This document shows positions 17,267-26,285 of a DNA stretch of 64,000 nt, one piece after another. The stretch comes from DASWZN01 sp963841635. GTDB taxonomy: Bacteria > Acidobacteriota > Terriglobia > Bryobacterales > Bryobacteraceae. The position numbers were made by a program, and so were the translations under genes. Position 1 is the stretch's first letter. Each line of letters begins with the position of its first letter. The notes below the pieces were generated by a model that was given only the letters and a program-made list of their open reading frames with translations, did no database searches and was not told the origin of the DNA. The DNA lies in NCBI GenBank assembly GCA_963841635.1, contig CAWJDO010000002.1, forward strand, positions 1,302,001 through 1,366,000, given 5' to 3'.

Positions 17267-18396
17267 GCTTCCGCCGCACCCGCGCCATGTTTCGGAAAGA
17301 GCTGCTGCATATCGTGCGGGATTCGCGCAGCCTGGCCATGGCGCTGGCCGTTCCGTTCGTCATGCTGATGCTGTTCGGCTACGGGCTTACCCTGGACGTG
17401 GACCGCATCCCCACGCTGATCTACGATTCCGATCACACGCCGGAGAGCCGCGACCTGATCGCCCAGTTCTCCGGCTCGCGCTTCTTTCACATCACCGGCT
17501 ACGTGGACAATTACGCCGCCATCGAGCATGCCATCGACCGGGACCAGTGCCTGCTGGCGGTGGTGATCCAGCGCGACTTTGCGCGCGACCTGGTGGCTGG
17601 CCGAAAAGCCCCCGTGCAGCTCATTTACGACGGCAGCGACTCGAACACCGCCTCCATCGCCCAGGGCTACGCCGACGCGATGACCCAGGCCTACTCGTTC
17701 AAGCTGCGGGCTGCGGCGATGAACCGCCGCGGCGGCGCAGAGCTGAAATCGCCGATCGACGGGCGCCTGCGAGTGCTCTTCAACAGCGAGTTGAAATCGC
17801 GAAACTACATCGTGCCGGGGCTGATTTCGGTGATTCTGGCGATCATCACGGCGCTGATCACCTCGCTCACCATCGCGCGCGAGTGGGAGATGGGGACCAT
17901 GGAGCAACTGCTCTCGACGCCGCTGCGGCCGGCCGAAATCGTGCTGGGGAAAATGGCGGCGTTCTTCGCCGTCGGGTTCGTGGACACGCTGATTTCAATC
18001 GTGGCCGGCCTGGTGGTCTTCGGCGTGCCTCTGCGCGGCAATCCGCTGCTGCTGATAGGTTCGAGCTGCCTGTTTCTGCTGGGATCGCTGAGCCTGGGCA
18101 TTCTGATTTCCGCGACGGCGCGCTCCCAGGTGCTGGCCTACCAGATGGGGATGCTGAGCTCGTTTCTTCCGGCGTTCCTGCTTTCGGGCTTCGTGTACTC
18201 GATCGAGAACATGCCGCGCGTGATCCAGGTGATCACTTACGTGGTGCCGGCGCGCTATTTCGTCACGATCCTGAAGGGCGTGTTCCTGAAAGGCATCGGT
18301 ATCGAGTTGCTGTGGGGCGAACTCGTGTTTCTGACGGTCTTCGCCACGATCGTGTTTCTGCTGGCGACACGGAAACTGCGCCAGAAGGTGGCCTGA
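17263..18396 (+). CDS. ABC-2 permease (YbhS-like)
   Basis: 377 residues. One N-terminal membrane helix (LAMALAVPFVMLMLFGYGLTL), a long periplasmic domain (about 45-170, with YDGSDSNTASIAQGYADAM) and five C-terminal helices form the ABC-2 permease layout. The match to YbhS is by architecture and gene order. It would heterodimerise with the next protein to form the inner membrane pore of the exporter. Confidence 0.92.
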   Translation: MSFRRTRAMFRKELLHIVRDSRSLAMALAVPFVMLMLFGYGLTLDVDRIPTLIYDSDHTPESRDLIAQFSGSRFFHITGYVDNYAAIEHAIDRDQCLLAVVIQRDFARDLVAGRKAPVQLIYDGSDSNTASIAQGYADAMTQAYSFKLRAAAMNRRGGAELKSPIDGRLRVLFNSELKSRNYIVPGLISVILAIITALITSLTIAREWEMGTMEQLLSTPLRPAEIVLGKMAAFFAVGFVDTLISIVAGLVVFGVPLRGNPLLLIGSSCLFLLGSLSLGILISATARSQVLAYQMGMLSSFLPAFLLSGFVYSIENMPRVIQVITYVVPARYFVTILKGVFLKGIGIELLWGELVFLTVFATIVFLLATRKLRQKVA

Positions 18397-18397
18397 T

Positions 18398-19555
18398 ATG
18401 TGGAAGCGAATTCGCGAGATCGTATTCAAGGAGTTCCGCCAGACGCTGCGCGAGCCGCGCATGCGCATCCTGCTATTCGTGCCGCCGCTGGTGCAACTGC
18501 TCGTCTTCGGCTACGCGGTTAACCTGGACGTGGACCACGTGCGCATCGCCTGGTTCGATCGCGACCAGACTTCGCAGTCGCGCGACCTGCTGGCGGCCTT
18601 CCAGGGCTCGCCCCGCTTCGACCTCGTCGCGGTGCCCTCTAGCGATAAGGACGTGCAGCGTCTGCTCGACGAGAGCCGCGTCCATGCCGTAATCAGCGTG
18701 TTTCCCGGCTTCGGGCGCGACATCGAACGCGGCGTGACCACCAGCGTTGAGGTGCTGGTGGACGGCAGCAACTCGAACACCGCCTCCATCGCATCCGCCT
18801 ACGCCAACCAGGTGATCAGCGGTTACGGCGCGAGCGCTCTGACCGCGCAGCAGCAGGCGAAGCTTGTCGGGCGGACGGAAGCGACGGGCGGGCCGGTGGG
18901 TCTGGGCCTGCCGAGCCTGGACGTCCGCAGCCGCGTGTGGTTCAACCCCGACCTGCTCAGCCGCAACTACTTCGTCCCCGGCGTTGTGGTCAACATCGTC
19001 ACGCTGGTGAGCATGATGCTGACGGCCATGGCCATCGTGCGCGAGAAGGAGATCGGAACGCTGGAACAGTTGATGGTCACGCCTATTCGGCCCATCGAGC
19101 TGATGATCGGAAAGACCCTGCCGTTCGCTTTGGCGGGTCTGGTGCAGGTCGCATTCGTCACCACCGCCGCGCTGGTTGTCTTCCACATTCCGCTGCGCGG
19201 CAGCGTGCCGTTGCTCTTCTGCGCGGCGGTGGTGTACCTGATGACCACGCTCGGAGTGGGACTGTTCGTCTCCACCATCTCGCAGACCCAGCAGCAGGCG
19301 GTGATGGGCTCGTTCTTCTTTTTCACCCCGGCCTTCATGCTGAGCGGCTTCGCGTTTCCGATCCGCAACATGCCCCTGCCTGTGCAGCTGTTGAGCTATC
19401 TCGACCCGGTGCGCTATTTCATGACCATCGTGCGAGGAATCTTTCTGAAAGGCACGGGCTTCTCGGTGCTCTGGCCGCAGTTCGCGGCGCTGTTCCTCTA
19501 CGGGGGCTTCGTGCTGACCGCGAGCGCCCTCCGCTTCCACAAGCGGCTGGATTGA
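18398..19555 (+). CDS. ABC-2 permease (YbhR-like)
   Basis: 385 residues with the same plan as the preceding permease, including DGSNSNTASIASAYANQVI in the periplasmic domain and LEQLMVTPIRPIELMIGKTLP before the core helices. The two permeases are clear paralogues. The gap between them is one base. It completes a TolC-HlyD-ABC exporter; in E. coli the YbhFSR system exports drugs such as cefoperazone and has Na+/H+-linked effects, but the substrate here is unknown. Repeat family A copy 4 follows 21 bases later. Confidence 0.92.
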   Translation: MWKRIREIVFKEFRQTLREPRMRILLFVPPLVQLLVFGYAVNLDVDHVRIAWFDRDQTSQSRDLLAAFQGSPRFDLVAVPSSDKDVQRLLDESRVHAVISVFPGFGRDIERGVTTSVEVLVDGSNSNTASIASAYANQVISGYGASALTAQQQAKLVGRTEATGGPVGLGLPSLDVRSRVWFNPDLLSRNYFVPGVVVNIVTLVSMMLTAMAIVREKEIGTLEQLMVTPIRPIELMIGKTLPFALAGLVQVAFVTTAALVVFHIPLRGSVPLLFCAAVVYLMTTLGVGLFVSTISQTQQQAVMGSFFFFTPAFMLSGFAFPIRNMPLPVQLLSYLDPVRYFMTIVRGIFLKGTGFSVLWPQFAALFLYGGFVLTASALRFHKRLD

Positions 19556-19576
19556 GAAGGCAACAACAAGACATGC

Positions 19577-19607
19577 TGGCCACGAATGAACACGAATGAA
19601 CACGAAT
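19577..19607 (+). repeat. Interspersed repeat family A, copy 4 (single arm)
   Basis: One arm, TGGCCACGAATGAACACGAA plus TGAACACGAAT, without a recognisable inverted partner. It lies between the convergent permease and cupin genes. Confidence 0.85.
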
Positions 19608-19633
19608 TGAAAGCAGTTGGTGGCCCAGCTTCT

Positions 19634-19981
19634 TCACTTCCGCAAATACGCGTCGTCGCCGCGCCGCCAGTCTTCACGAGGCGGCGAGAAGACGTCCATG
19701 ACCTTGCAGTCCTCGAGCGCTTCGACCGAGTGCGGCTCGTGAGCGGGAATATGCAGCACGTCGCCAGCCTCGAGGGTCAGCTCGCTGCCGCCGATGCGGA
19801 AAAGGAGCCGGCCCTGTTCGACCATAGAGATCTGCTCGTTGACGTGCGCGTGCTCGGGCACGATGCATCCCTTGCCGAGCTCGATGCGTGCGATTGTGAT
19901 CTGGGCGCCATGAATCACCCGGCGCCAAAACAGGGGATTCAGCCGCTCTCTTTCGACCGCAGCCCAGTTGTAGCGAGTCAT
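19634..19981 (-). CDS. Single-domain cupin protein
   Basis: 115 residues forming one cupin barrel: PEHAHVNEQISMVEQG (motif 1 with two His and a Glu) and HIPAHEPHSVEAL (motif 2 with His). These residues can bind a metal. Similar small cupins are sensors or isomerases; the substrate is unknown. ATG at 19981 follows the stop of the upstream transporter gene by one base, so it is the last gene of a five-gene minus-strand operon. Confidence 0.85.
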   Translation of the reverse strand: MTRYNWAAVERERLNPLFWRRVIHGAQITIARIELGKGCIVPEHAHVNEQISMVEQGRLLFRIGGSELTLEAGDVLHIPAHEPHSVEALEDCKVMDVFSPPREDWRRGDDAYLRK

Positions 19982-19982
19982 A

Positions 19983-20336
19983 TCACCGATTCCCCAGCCC
20001 CACAAACAGAATTCCCAGCAGGATCAGGCACAGTCCTGCGAGTTTGCGCGACGTGAACTTCTCCTTGAAGAAGATACGCGCCCAAACCAGAGCCCAGATG
20101 TAGCTCAGCGAGACCAGCGGATAAAGCACGCTGAGCTGGCCGTGTTTGATTCCGAGCACGTAAAGCACCGACGATCCCATAAAGAAGGCCACGCCCAGCG
20201 CCAGCTTGAAATTCAGGAACAGGTAGCGCAGCCCGCCGTGGAGCTTGTCGGCCCCGGCCTTCAGGAAGCCCGCGCCGATAGAGCCAAAAAACGAAGCGAC
20301 CAAAACCAGCAGCATCGATTCGACTGGCGTCTTCAT
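19983..20336 (-). CDS. Half-size DMT/EamA-like transporter subunit (second)
   Basis: 117 residues with four hydrophobic helices and the EamA-type motif LSVLYPLVSLSYIWALVWA. It is half the length of ordinary ten-helix EamA transporters, like SMR proteins or ArnE/ArnF. The neighbouring gene encodes a similar four-helix protein, so the two may work as a heterodimer. Start overlaps the previous stop by 4 bases. Confidence 0.82.
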   Translation of the reverse strand: MKTPVESMLLVLVASFFGSIGAGFLKAGADKLHGGLRYLFLNFKLALGVAFFMGSSVLYVLGIKHGQLSVLYPLVSLSYIWALVWARIFFKEKFTSRKLAGLCLILLGILFVGLGNR

Positions 20337-20767
20337 TTGTGGGCGTCCTTTCCCAGCACCGCGACACCGGTCACGATGATCACGATGCCGGCCAGTTTCG
20401 CCCAGTTGAGAGTGTCGTGGAAAAACCAGTACGAAAGGCCCGCCACCCACACATAGGTCAGCGAAATGATCGGATACAGGATGGAGAGCTCGCCGTCCTT
20501 CAACGCGAAGATGAACAGCACGGTCATCAGCGCGTAGAGGCTATAGCCGGCAAATAATGGCGGGATGGTGAAAAAGCCCAGAAACGTAGACCACAGCGTC
20601 GGGCGTACCAGCCTGTCGGCGCCCATCTTTATGAGGATCTGGCCGGCGGCCCCGAGAGCCGTGCAAATGACCACCAGACCAATCCCCTTGCGGCGGCCGG
20701 CCACACGGCGCGCCTCGACAGCGGCGGAATCTGCGGGTGAACTCAAAGGACCTCCAGAATCATTCAT
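20333..20767 (-). CDS. Half-size DMT/EamA-like transporter subunit (first)
   Basis: 144 residues: a polar N-terminus of about 25 residues, then four helices, with ELSILYPIISLTYVWVAGL matching the paralogous motif in the next protein. Pairs of such half-transporters (EbrAB, ArnEF) carry small cations or lipid-linked sugars. Here the operon partner is a hydantoinase subunit, which may hint at an amide or hydantoin substrate; that is inference. It overlaps both neighbours by 4 bases. Confidence 0.82.
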   Translation of the reverse strand: MNDSGGPLSSPADSAAVEARRVAGRRKGIGLVVICTALGAAGQILIKMGADRLVRPTLWSTFLGFFTIPPLFAGYSLYALMTVLFIFALKDGELSILYPIISLTYVWVAGLSYWFFHDTLNWAKLAGIVIIVTGVAVLGKDAHK

Positions 20768-22335
20768 GATAACGGATCGCCGTAGCCGCCACCTCCCGGC
20801 GTCTCGATGCGCAGCACGTCGCCCGCGTGCGTATCGAGGGCCACTTTGCCGGGAAGACGGATGACGCGCCCGCGCCGCAGTAGCGAATTACGGCCGGGCT
20901 TGCCGGGCCGGCCGCCCGAGAGACCGTAGGGGCCGCGCTTGCGGCGGTCCGAGAGCAGCGTGAGCTGGGACGGCGCCAGCAGCTCGATCTCGCGCACGAT
21001 GCCGTCTCCGCCGCGATGACGGCCCGCGCCGCCCGAGTGGCCGCGTATGCGGTAGGCGCGCACGCGCAGCGGGTACTGGTGCTCCAGCGCTTCGGCGGGC
21101 GTGTTCCAGCTGTTGGTCATGTGCGTATGCACCGCGTCGAGGCCGGGGGCCACGGCCGACGCCCCCATTCCTCCGGCGACCGTTTCATAGTAGGCGAAGG
21201 GTCGGTTGCGAGCGGCATCCCATCCGCCCAGGCTGAGGTTGTTCATGGTGCCGGAGCTGGCGGCGGGGATGCGGTCCGGAGCCGCGCCGGCGAGGGCGCC
21301 GAGCAGGACATCGACAATGCGCTGCGAGGTCTCGACGTTCCCGGCTGCCATGGCCGCGGGCATCCGCGCGTTGACCACGCTGCCCTCGGGCGCCACCACC
21401 CGTATGGGCCGCAGCAATCCCGACGTGTACGGCACGTCGGCGGCAATCAGGCAGCGGAAGACGTACATGGCGGCCGAAACGGCCACGGCGTAATTGGCGT
21501 TTACCGGCGCCTGCGCCTGCGGATCGGAGCCGGTGAAATCGACAAGCGCGGAGTCGCCGTCGAGCGTCACGCAAACCGCGATCCGCACCGGACGCTTCGA
21601 AACGCCGTCGTCGTCGAGGCAGTCTTCGAAGCGATAGCTGCCTGCGGGCAAAGTCGAGAGCGCGGCGCGCATCATCCGCTCACTGTAATCCTGCAGCGCG
21701 CGCATATTGCGGCGAACGGTTTCGATTCCGTATCGCCCGGCGATCTCCGCCAGGCGTGTCTGGCCGCGGCGGATGGCCATGCATTGGGCCAGCAGATCGC
21801 CGCGGCGCTCCTCGGGCGTGCGCACGTTGGCCAGGATCAGGCGCAGCAGGTCCTCGTCCAGCCGGCCGCCGCGAACCAGCAGCGAGGGTGGGATGCGCAG
21901 CCCTTCCTGATAAATCTCCCGCGCCAGGGGCATCGATCCGGGGCTCATGCCGCCGACGTCGGAATGGTGGGCCCGATTGGCCACGTAGAACGCCGGCTGT
22001 TCGACGCCCTCCAGGTAGACCGCCGAAACCGCGGTGATGTCGGGCAGGTGCGTGCCGCCGGCGAAGGGATCGTTGACGATGGCGACGTCGCCGGGTGCCA
22101 GCCGGTACGCGTCCATGACGTGCCGGACGGAGAGCGGCATGGCGCCCAGGTGGACCGGCATGTGGTCGCCCATGGCAACGGTCTCGCCCCGGGCGTCATA
22201 CACCGCGCAGGAGTAATCGCGGCGCTCCTTGATGTTGGCCGAATACGAGGTGCGGCGCAGCACGGCGCCCATTTCTTCGGCGACCGAAACCAGCAGATTG
22301 CGGAACAGCTCGAGCTCGACGGGGTCGTGCTTCAT
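20764..22335 (-). CDS. N-methylhydantoinase B / 5-oxoprolinase beta-type protein
   Basis: 523 residues, normal for the HyuB family. Family segments visible are RRDYSCAVYD, VNDPFAGGTHLPDI, NRAHHSDVGG and the C-terminal TPGGGGYGDP. HyuB acts with HyuA in ATP-dependent opening of hydantoin or 5-oxoproline rings, but no hyuA lies in the window. The start at 22335 gives the family N-terminus (DPVELELFRNLLVSVAEEMG); the frame upstream is not conserved-looking. It overlaps both neighbours by 4 bases. Confidence 0.9.
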   Translation of the reverse strand: MKHDPVELELFRNLLVSVAEEMGAVLRRTSYSANIKERRDYSCAVYDARGETVAMGDHMPVHLGAMPLSVRHVMDAYRLAPGDVAIVNDPFAGGTHLPDITAVSAVYLEGVEQPAFYVANRAHHSDVGGMSPGSMPLAREIYQEGLRIPPSLLVRGGRLDEDLLRLILANVRTPEERRGDLLAQCMAIRRGQTRLAEIAGRYGIETVRRNMRALQDYSERMMRAALSTLPAGSYRFEDCLDDDGVSKRPVRIAVCVTLDGDSALVDFTGSDPQAQAPVNANYAVAVSAAMYVFRCLIAADVPYTSGLLRPIRVVAPEGSVVNARMPAAMAAGNVETSQRIVDVLLGALAGAAPDRIPAASSGTMNNLSLGGWDAARNRPFAYYETVAGGMGASAVAPGLDAVHTHMTNSWNTPAEALEHQYPLRVRAYRIRGHSGGAGRHRGGDGIVREIELLAPSQLTLLSDRRKRGPYGLSGGRPGKPGRNSLLRRGRVIRLPGKVALDTHAGDVLRIETPGGGGYGDPLS

Positions 22336-23183
22336 GGCTTGGCCTCGTCCGGAGAGGCGGGAGCCGGTTCCGGTTCCGGCGGAGGCGCGAGGTCCGGCTC
22401 CCGGCACTCGCCGGCGCGCACCAGAAAGCTGGCCACGGGACGCCAGCCTGCAAGCGCGCGGCGCTCGACGCGGTAGGCGCGGGTGGCGCGGTCGGCGTGC
22501 AGGCGGTAGTCGCTGGAGGGGGCCGGACGCGAGGCCTTCGGGAACGGCTTGTCGCTGGCCTCGCGCAGTACCCATGTCTGGCCGCCATCCTCGGACTCGT
22601 AGGTCTCGTTATGCTTGCCCGTCTCGCCCGAGAATGGCCGCCCGATCCAGAGGAGACCGTGCGTTTTCGAGTCGAAATGGAAGAAGTCGATCGTTCCGGT
22701 GCGGCTCTCGCTAAAGACAGGCCGGTTCTCCCAGGTCTTTCCGCCGTCGCGAGTCAGCAGCAGAAACGGGTCGCGCGGGACGGCGCCGAGCGACTCGCCG
22801 CTGGCCCATCCGGTCTCGGCGTCGGCGAACTGAATCAGATCCAGCCCCGCGCCGCGGACGCGCTCGGCCGGCTCGCGCCAGGTGACGCCTGCGTCATCGC
22901 TCGCGAGCAGGATGGAGGACAGCGTGGCGTCCTCCGCATGCAGGTTCCCCGAGACGAACAGTCCGCTGCCGGCCGAGTCGATGGAGTCGAGTTCCAGGTA
23001 AACAGGGCAGGGCCGGGCTGCGGGGCAGGTCAGGCCAAGCGCGCGCAGATTGTCCTGAGAGCACTCGAGCGGGACGCGCATCGGGGTGCCCGTGTACTTC
23101 ATTGAGGCGGCCGGCGGAGGCGCCGGTTCCTGCGCGCATAGGGCGCAGGCAATCGTCAAGGCCAGCCAGGAGACGCGGAGCAT
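22332..23183 (-). CDS. Secreted BNR/sialidase-like repeat protein
   Basis: 283 residues with a signal peptide (MLRVSWLALTIACALCAQ). BNR-type Asp-box motifs are visible (SDDAGVTWREP, TRDGGKTWENR, SEDGGQTWVLR), as in beta-propellers of the sialidase/YCF48 type, but there are too few for a complete propeller. The C-terminus is Pro/Glu-rich (PPPEPEPAPASPDE). It is the first gene of the minus-strand operon with hydantoinase B. Role unknown. Confidence 0.75.
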   Translation of the reverse strand: MLRVSWLALTIACALCAQEPAPPPAASMKYTGTPMRVPLECSQDNLRALGLTCPAARPCPVYLELDSIDSAGSGLFVSGNLHAEDATLSSILLASDDAGVTWREPAERVRGAGLDLIQFADAETGWASGESLGAVPRDPFLLLTRDGGKTWENRPVFSESRTGTIDFFHFDSKTHGLLWIGRPFSGETGKHNETYESEDGGQTWVLREASDKPFPKASRPAPSSDYRLHADRATRAYRVERRALAGWRPVASFLVRAGECREPDLAPPPEPEPAPASPDEAKP

Positions 23184-23237
23184 CGCTCACTCAGATTGTA
23201 CGCCGAGGTGCGGAGACTATGAGAAGATCGGGCTAGC

Positions 23238-23633
23238 GTGGCCGAGGCCGCGATGCTCGCCTGGATCCGCAGACTCGCAAGAAAGGGACAACCGCCGCCG
23301 CTCGCGGGTGCGCCCGCCGTGCGCCGCTTGAAGACCTATTCCGCGGCCAGCGGCTACGTGTACCAATACTTCTACGAAGGGCACCGAGGGACCGAGTACG
23401 TCTTCCAGGTTTCGGCGGACCGCCGGACCTACTTCTCCGTGACCGTGCTGCTCTCCGACGCGGCCCTCGAGGCCGGCCCGCGAGAGCTCACCTCCACCGA
23501 GCGATACGCCGTCGCCAAGATGTCCCTGTTTCAGGCCTTTGACGAGCGCGTCGCGCCGGACGAGATGCGCCGGCCGGTCCAGGTGCAGCCCGCGGATCTC
23601 GAGGCTATTGCCGGGCAACTCGGACTTCTGTGA
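23238..23633 (+). CDS. Hypothetical protein
   Basis: 131 residues, no signal peptide or membrane helix, with the aromatic-rich segment YVYQYFYEGHRGTEYVFQVSADRRTYFSVTVLL suggesting a beta-sheet core and a helical C-terminal half. The GTG start at 23238 or ATG at 23253 is possible. It is translationally linked to the next frame (stop overlaps a GTG). No family recognised. Confidence 0.6.
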   Translation: MAEAAMLAWIRRLARKGQPPPLAGAPAVRRLKTYSAASGYVYQYFYEGHRGTEYVFQVSADRRTYFSVTVLLSDAALEAGPRELTSTERYAVAKMSLFQAFDERVAPDEMRRPVQVQPADLEAIAGQLGLL

Positions 23634-23656
23634 GCCCGCGGGTGTACCATTTGTCA

Positions 23657-24082
23657 ATGGCGTTGCAGTTTGGAGCGCTCAAGCGGCGGGCCTTCGCGCT
23701 GTATCCTCCCATTCTCAACGTCGAGCACAACGAGTGGCGGGTGAGGAAGACGACCGGGCCGGAAGTGCTGGTCTCCAATCTCAAGACCGATCTGGAAGTC
23801 TGGATTCCAAAGCGGCTGATCGGGGATATCTCGGGCCCCGACGACCTCCTGTTGGCGGTCTCGCTGCGGCAGGAACTCGAGTACAAGGCGGGCGTTCTGT
23901 GGCCGTGCGCACAGCGGGTGCTCGAGATGCCCGCGGCGGCCGGGAGCGGATTCAGCGGGATTCCGGCGAGCCGAGCTGCGAAATCTCGCGACCGCCGGCT
24001 CGCCGTGATACTGGCGTGCGTCCTGCTGGCGGGCGCGCTGCTGGTTGTGCTGATCCGCTTCGTCCACATCCCGCGCTTCTGA
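23657..24082 (+). CDS. Tail-anchored hypothetical membrane protein
   Basis: 141 residues from the ATG at 23657; a GTG at 23630 overlapping the previous stop would add 9. The soluble N-terminal part contains LKTDLEVWIPKRLIGDISG, and a single C-terminal helix (LAVILACVLLAGALLVVLI) would anchor it with the bulk in the cytoplasm. No family recognised. It probably forms a pair with the preceding gene. Confidence 0.6.
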   Translation: MALQFGALKRRAFALYPPILNVEHNEWRVRKTTGPEVLVSNLKTDLEVWIPKRLIGDISGPDDLLLAVSLRQELEYKAGVLWPCAQRVLEMPAAAGSGFSGIPASRAAKSRDRRLAVILACVLLAGALLVVLIRFVHIPRF

Positions 24083-24160
24083 CCGTGGCAGCACTCCTGC
24101 CCGCCGCCTCTTTCGCGGTGAGGCGGTGCGTACACTCCCGCGTGCTATGCTTTTTCTCGG

Positions 24161-25576
24161 ATGTTCAGCGGGATTCAGCGAAAGACCAAGCTCCTGTTCG
24201 GCCTGTCGGATATCCTGCTCACCTCGGCGGCATTCGGAGCCGCATACGCGAGCCGCGTCTGGCTTCCGTTCGAGCGCCTCTTCTTTCTGCGCCGCTCCGA
24301 GATGGCGCTGTTGCTTGGATTTTCCGCGCTGGTCTGGGTCGGGATGGGGATCTGGCTGAACGTCTACGGACGGCTCGACTCCAGCCATCCTCGCACCATT
24401 CTGCGCGACAGCTTCCGGCAGTCGTTTGGAGGCCTGATCGCGATCGTGATGCTGCAGTACCTGCTCAGGCTCGATCTGAGCCGCCCGTTCCTGGCCCTTT
24501 TCGGTGCGTATAGCTGGGCACTTCTGTGCGCTTTCCGGTTGAGCACGGGCGGACTCGTACGTGTGCTGCGCCGGGAATTCGGGACCCTGCGCTACGTGTT
24601 GGTGGTCGGCGTGGGACCGAGCGCTCACCGTCTGGGCGAAGCGCTGGAGCAATCGCAAAGATACGGCATCCGCCTGATTGGCTTTCTGGCGGACGACGCC
24701 GCGGAGGCCCCTCCATCGATCCGGCTGGCGGCCGAGTATCCGGTGTTCCCCTTGAGCGAGATCGGGGCGCTGCTGCGCCAGCGGGTGATCGACGAGGTGC
24801 TTTTCGCGCTCGAACGGCCGAACCTGGTGGACCTCGAAGATGTCCTGGTGCTCTGCGACGAGGAGGGCGTGCGCACGCGCCTGGCGCTGGATTTCTTCAA
24901 GCACGTGAACAGCGAAATGTACCTGGACCGCCTGGGCGCTCTTCCGCTGCTGACTTTCGCCGCAGCGCCGCACGACGAAATCCGGCTGTTTGCGAAGCGC
25001 GTGACGGACGTGATCTTGGCCGCCGTTGCACTGGCGATCCTGGCGCCGCTGATGGCAGCGATTGCGCTGGTGATCCGCCTGACTTCCCGCGGCCCGGCCA
25101 TCTTCACGCAGGTCCGGTGCGGGCTGAACGGGCGCCGATTCACGTTCTACAAGTTCCGCTCGATGGTCGAAAACGCCGAGCAGCTCAAGGAGAAACTGGC
25201 GCACCTGAACCGGAAGTCCACCGCATTCAAGATTCCGAACGACCCGCGGCTGACGCCGGTGGGACGTTACCTGCGCAAGTTCTCCGTCGACGAGTGGCCG
25301 CAGTTGTGGAACGTGCTACGGGGCGATATGTCGCTGGTGGGGCCGCGGCCGCCGGTGCCGGACGAGGTGGAGAATTACAAGGGCTGGCAACGCCGCCGCC
25401 TGCGGATGCGTCCGGGCCTGACCTGCCTCTGGGCCCTGGAAGGCCGGGACGCTCTGGACTTCGATACCTGGATGAAGATGGACATGCAGTATATTGACAA
25501 TTGGTCGCTCGCACTAGATTGGAAGATCCTGCTGCGCACGATTCCTCGAGTACTGACCGGGAAAGGGGCATATTGA
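24161..25576 (+). CDS. Polyprenyl-phosphate sugar-1-phosphate transferase (exopolysaccharide priming enzyme)
   Basis: 471 residues. Four N-terminal helices and a CoA-binding-like/nucleotide-binding middle domain are followed by the bacterial sugar transferase domain (about 275-471) with KRVTDVILAAVALAIL, FYKFRSMV, KFSVDEWPQLWNVLRGDMSLVGPRPP and GLTCLWALEGR. Such enzymes move a sugar phosphate onto undecaprenyl phosphate at the inner membrane to start repeat-unit assembly. No polymerase or flippase is near, though a Wzt-like ATPase lies 1.6 kb downstream. The next gene follows after 4 bases. Confidence 0.92.
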   Translation: MFSGIQRKTKLLFGLSDILLTSAAFGAAYASRVWLPFERLFFLRRSEMALLLGFSALVWVGMGIWLNVYGRLDSSHPRTILRDSFRQSFGGLIAIVMLQYLLRLDLSRPFLALFGAYSWALLCAFRLSTGGLVRVLRREFGTLRYVLVVGVGPSAHRLGEALEQSQRYGIRLIGFLADDAAEAPPSIRLAAEYPVFPLSEIGALLRQRVIDEVLFALERPNLVDLEDVLVLCDEEGVRTRLALDFFKHVNSEMYLDRLGALPLLTFAAAPHDEIRLFAKRVTDVILAAVALAILAPLMAAIALVIRLTSRGPAIFTQVRCGLNGRRFTFYKFRSMVENAEQLKEKLAHLNRKSTAFKIPNDPRLTPVGRYLRKFSVDEWPQLWNVLRGDMSLVGPRPPVPDEVENYKGWQRRRLRMRPGLTCLWALEGRDALDFDTWMKMDMQYIDNWSLALDWKILLRTIPRVLTGKGAY

Positions 25577-25580
25577 TCTT

Positions 25581-26195
25581 ATGCATTTACTGCCAACGCA
25601 AGACGAGGTAGTCGGGCTGCTGCGCCAGACGGGCGCGCTGCGCGACGGCCACTTCGAATATCCCAACGGGCTCCACTCCAACGAGTATCTGCAGGTCGCG
25701 CTGGCGATGCGCTATTACCAGCACGCCAAGCTGCTGAGCGTCGGATTGAGCCGGCTGCTGCGCGCCAACTCGGAAATTCGCGCGATCGTTCCGCAACTCT
25801 CGATCGTCGCTCCGGCCACGGGAGGGCTTCCGGTGGCCTATGGGGTCTGCGAGGCCCTGCGCGCGCACCAGGTCTACTGGGCCGAAACGAACGACTGCAA
25901 TGGTCCGCTGCGGTTTCGCCAGTATCTGGACCGCGCGGCGGGCGAACAGGTGGTCCTGGTGGACGATATCCTGCGCACCGGAAGCAAGCTCACCGAGTTG
26001 AAAAAGCTGGTGGAGTCGAGTGGCGCCCAGGTGGTTGCCATGGCCGTGGTGGTCTACCAGCCCACCCCCAAAACGCCCGACTTCAGCCCGCTGCCGCTGT
26101 ACTATCTGACCAAACTCGACGCCCGCTACTACACCGACGCGGCCTCCTGCGCGCTCTGCCGTCGCGGCGTACCGATCGAGAAGGTGTGGGTGTAG
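25581..26195 (+). CDS. Orotate phosphoribosyltransferase-like protein
   Basis: 204 residues of type I phosphoribosyltransferase fold. The PRPP loop is VVLVDDILRTGSKL (about 122-135), and the hood region LRQTGALRDGHFEYPNGLHSNEYLQ resembles PyrE, whose substrate is orotate. A pair of C-terminal cysteines (CALC) is not usual in PyrE. Close linkage to a sugar transferase gene suggests co-transcription, not a pyrimidine operon, so the true base acceptor is uncertain. Confidence 0.78.
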   Translation: MHLLPTQDEVVGLLRQTGALRDGHFEYPNGLHSNEYLQVALAMRYYQHAKLLSVGLSRLLRANSEIRAIVPQLSIVAPATGGLPVAYGVCEALRAHQVYWAETNDCNGPLRFRQYLDRAAGEQVVLVDDILRTGSKLTELKKLVESSGAQVVAMAVVVYQPTPKTPDFSPLPLYYLTKLDARYYTDAASCALCRRGVPIEKVWV

Positions 26196-26285
26196 ACCGC
26201 CGCCGGGAACGAAGAGGGGCGACGCACAATGGCAAGACGCCTTCGGCTCGCCCCAAGGGTCGCATCGGCGGTCCTAGCGCTTGGG

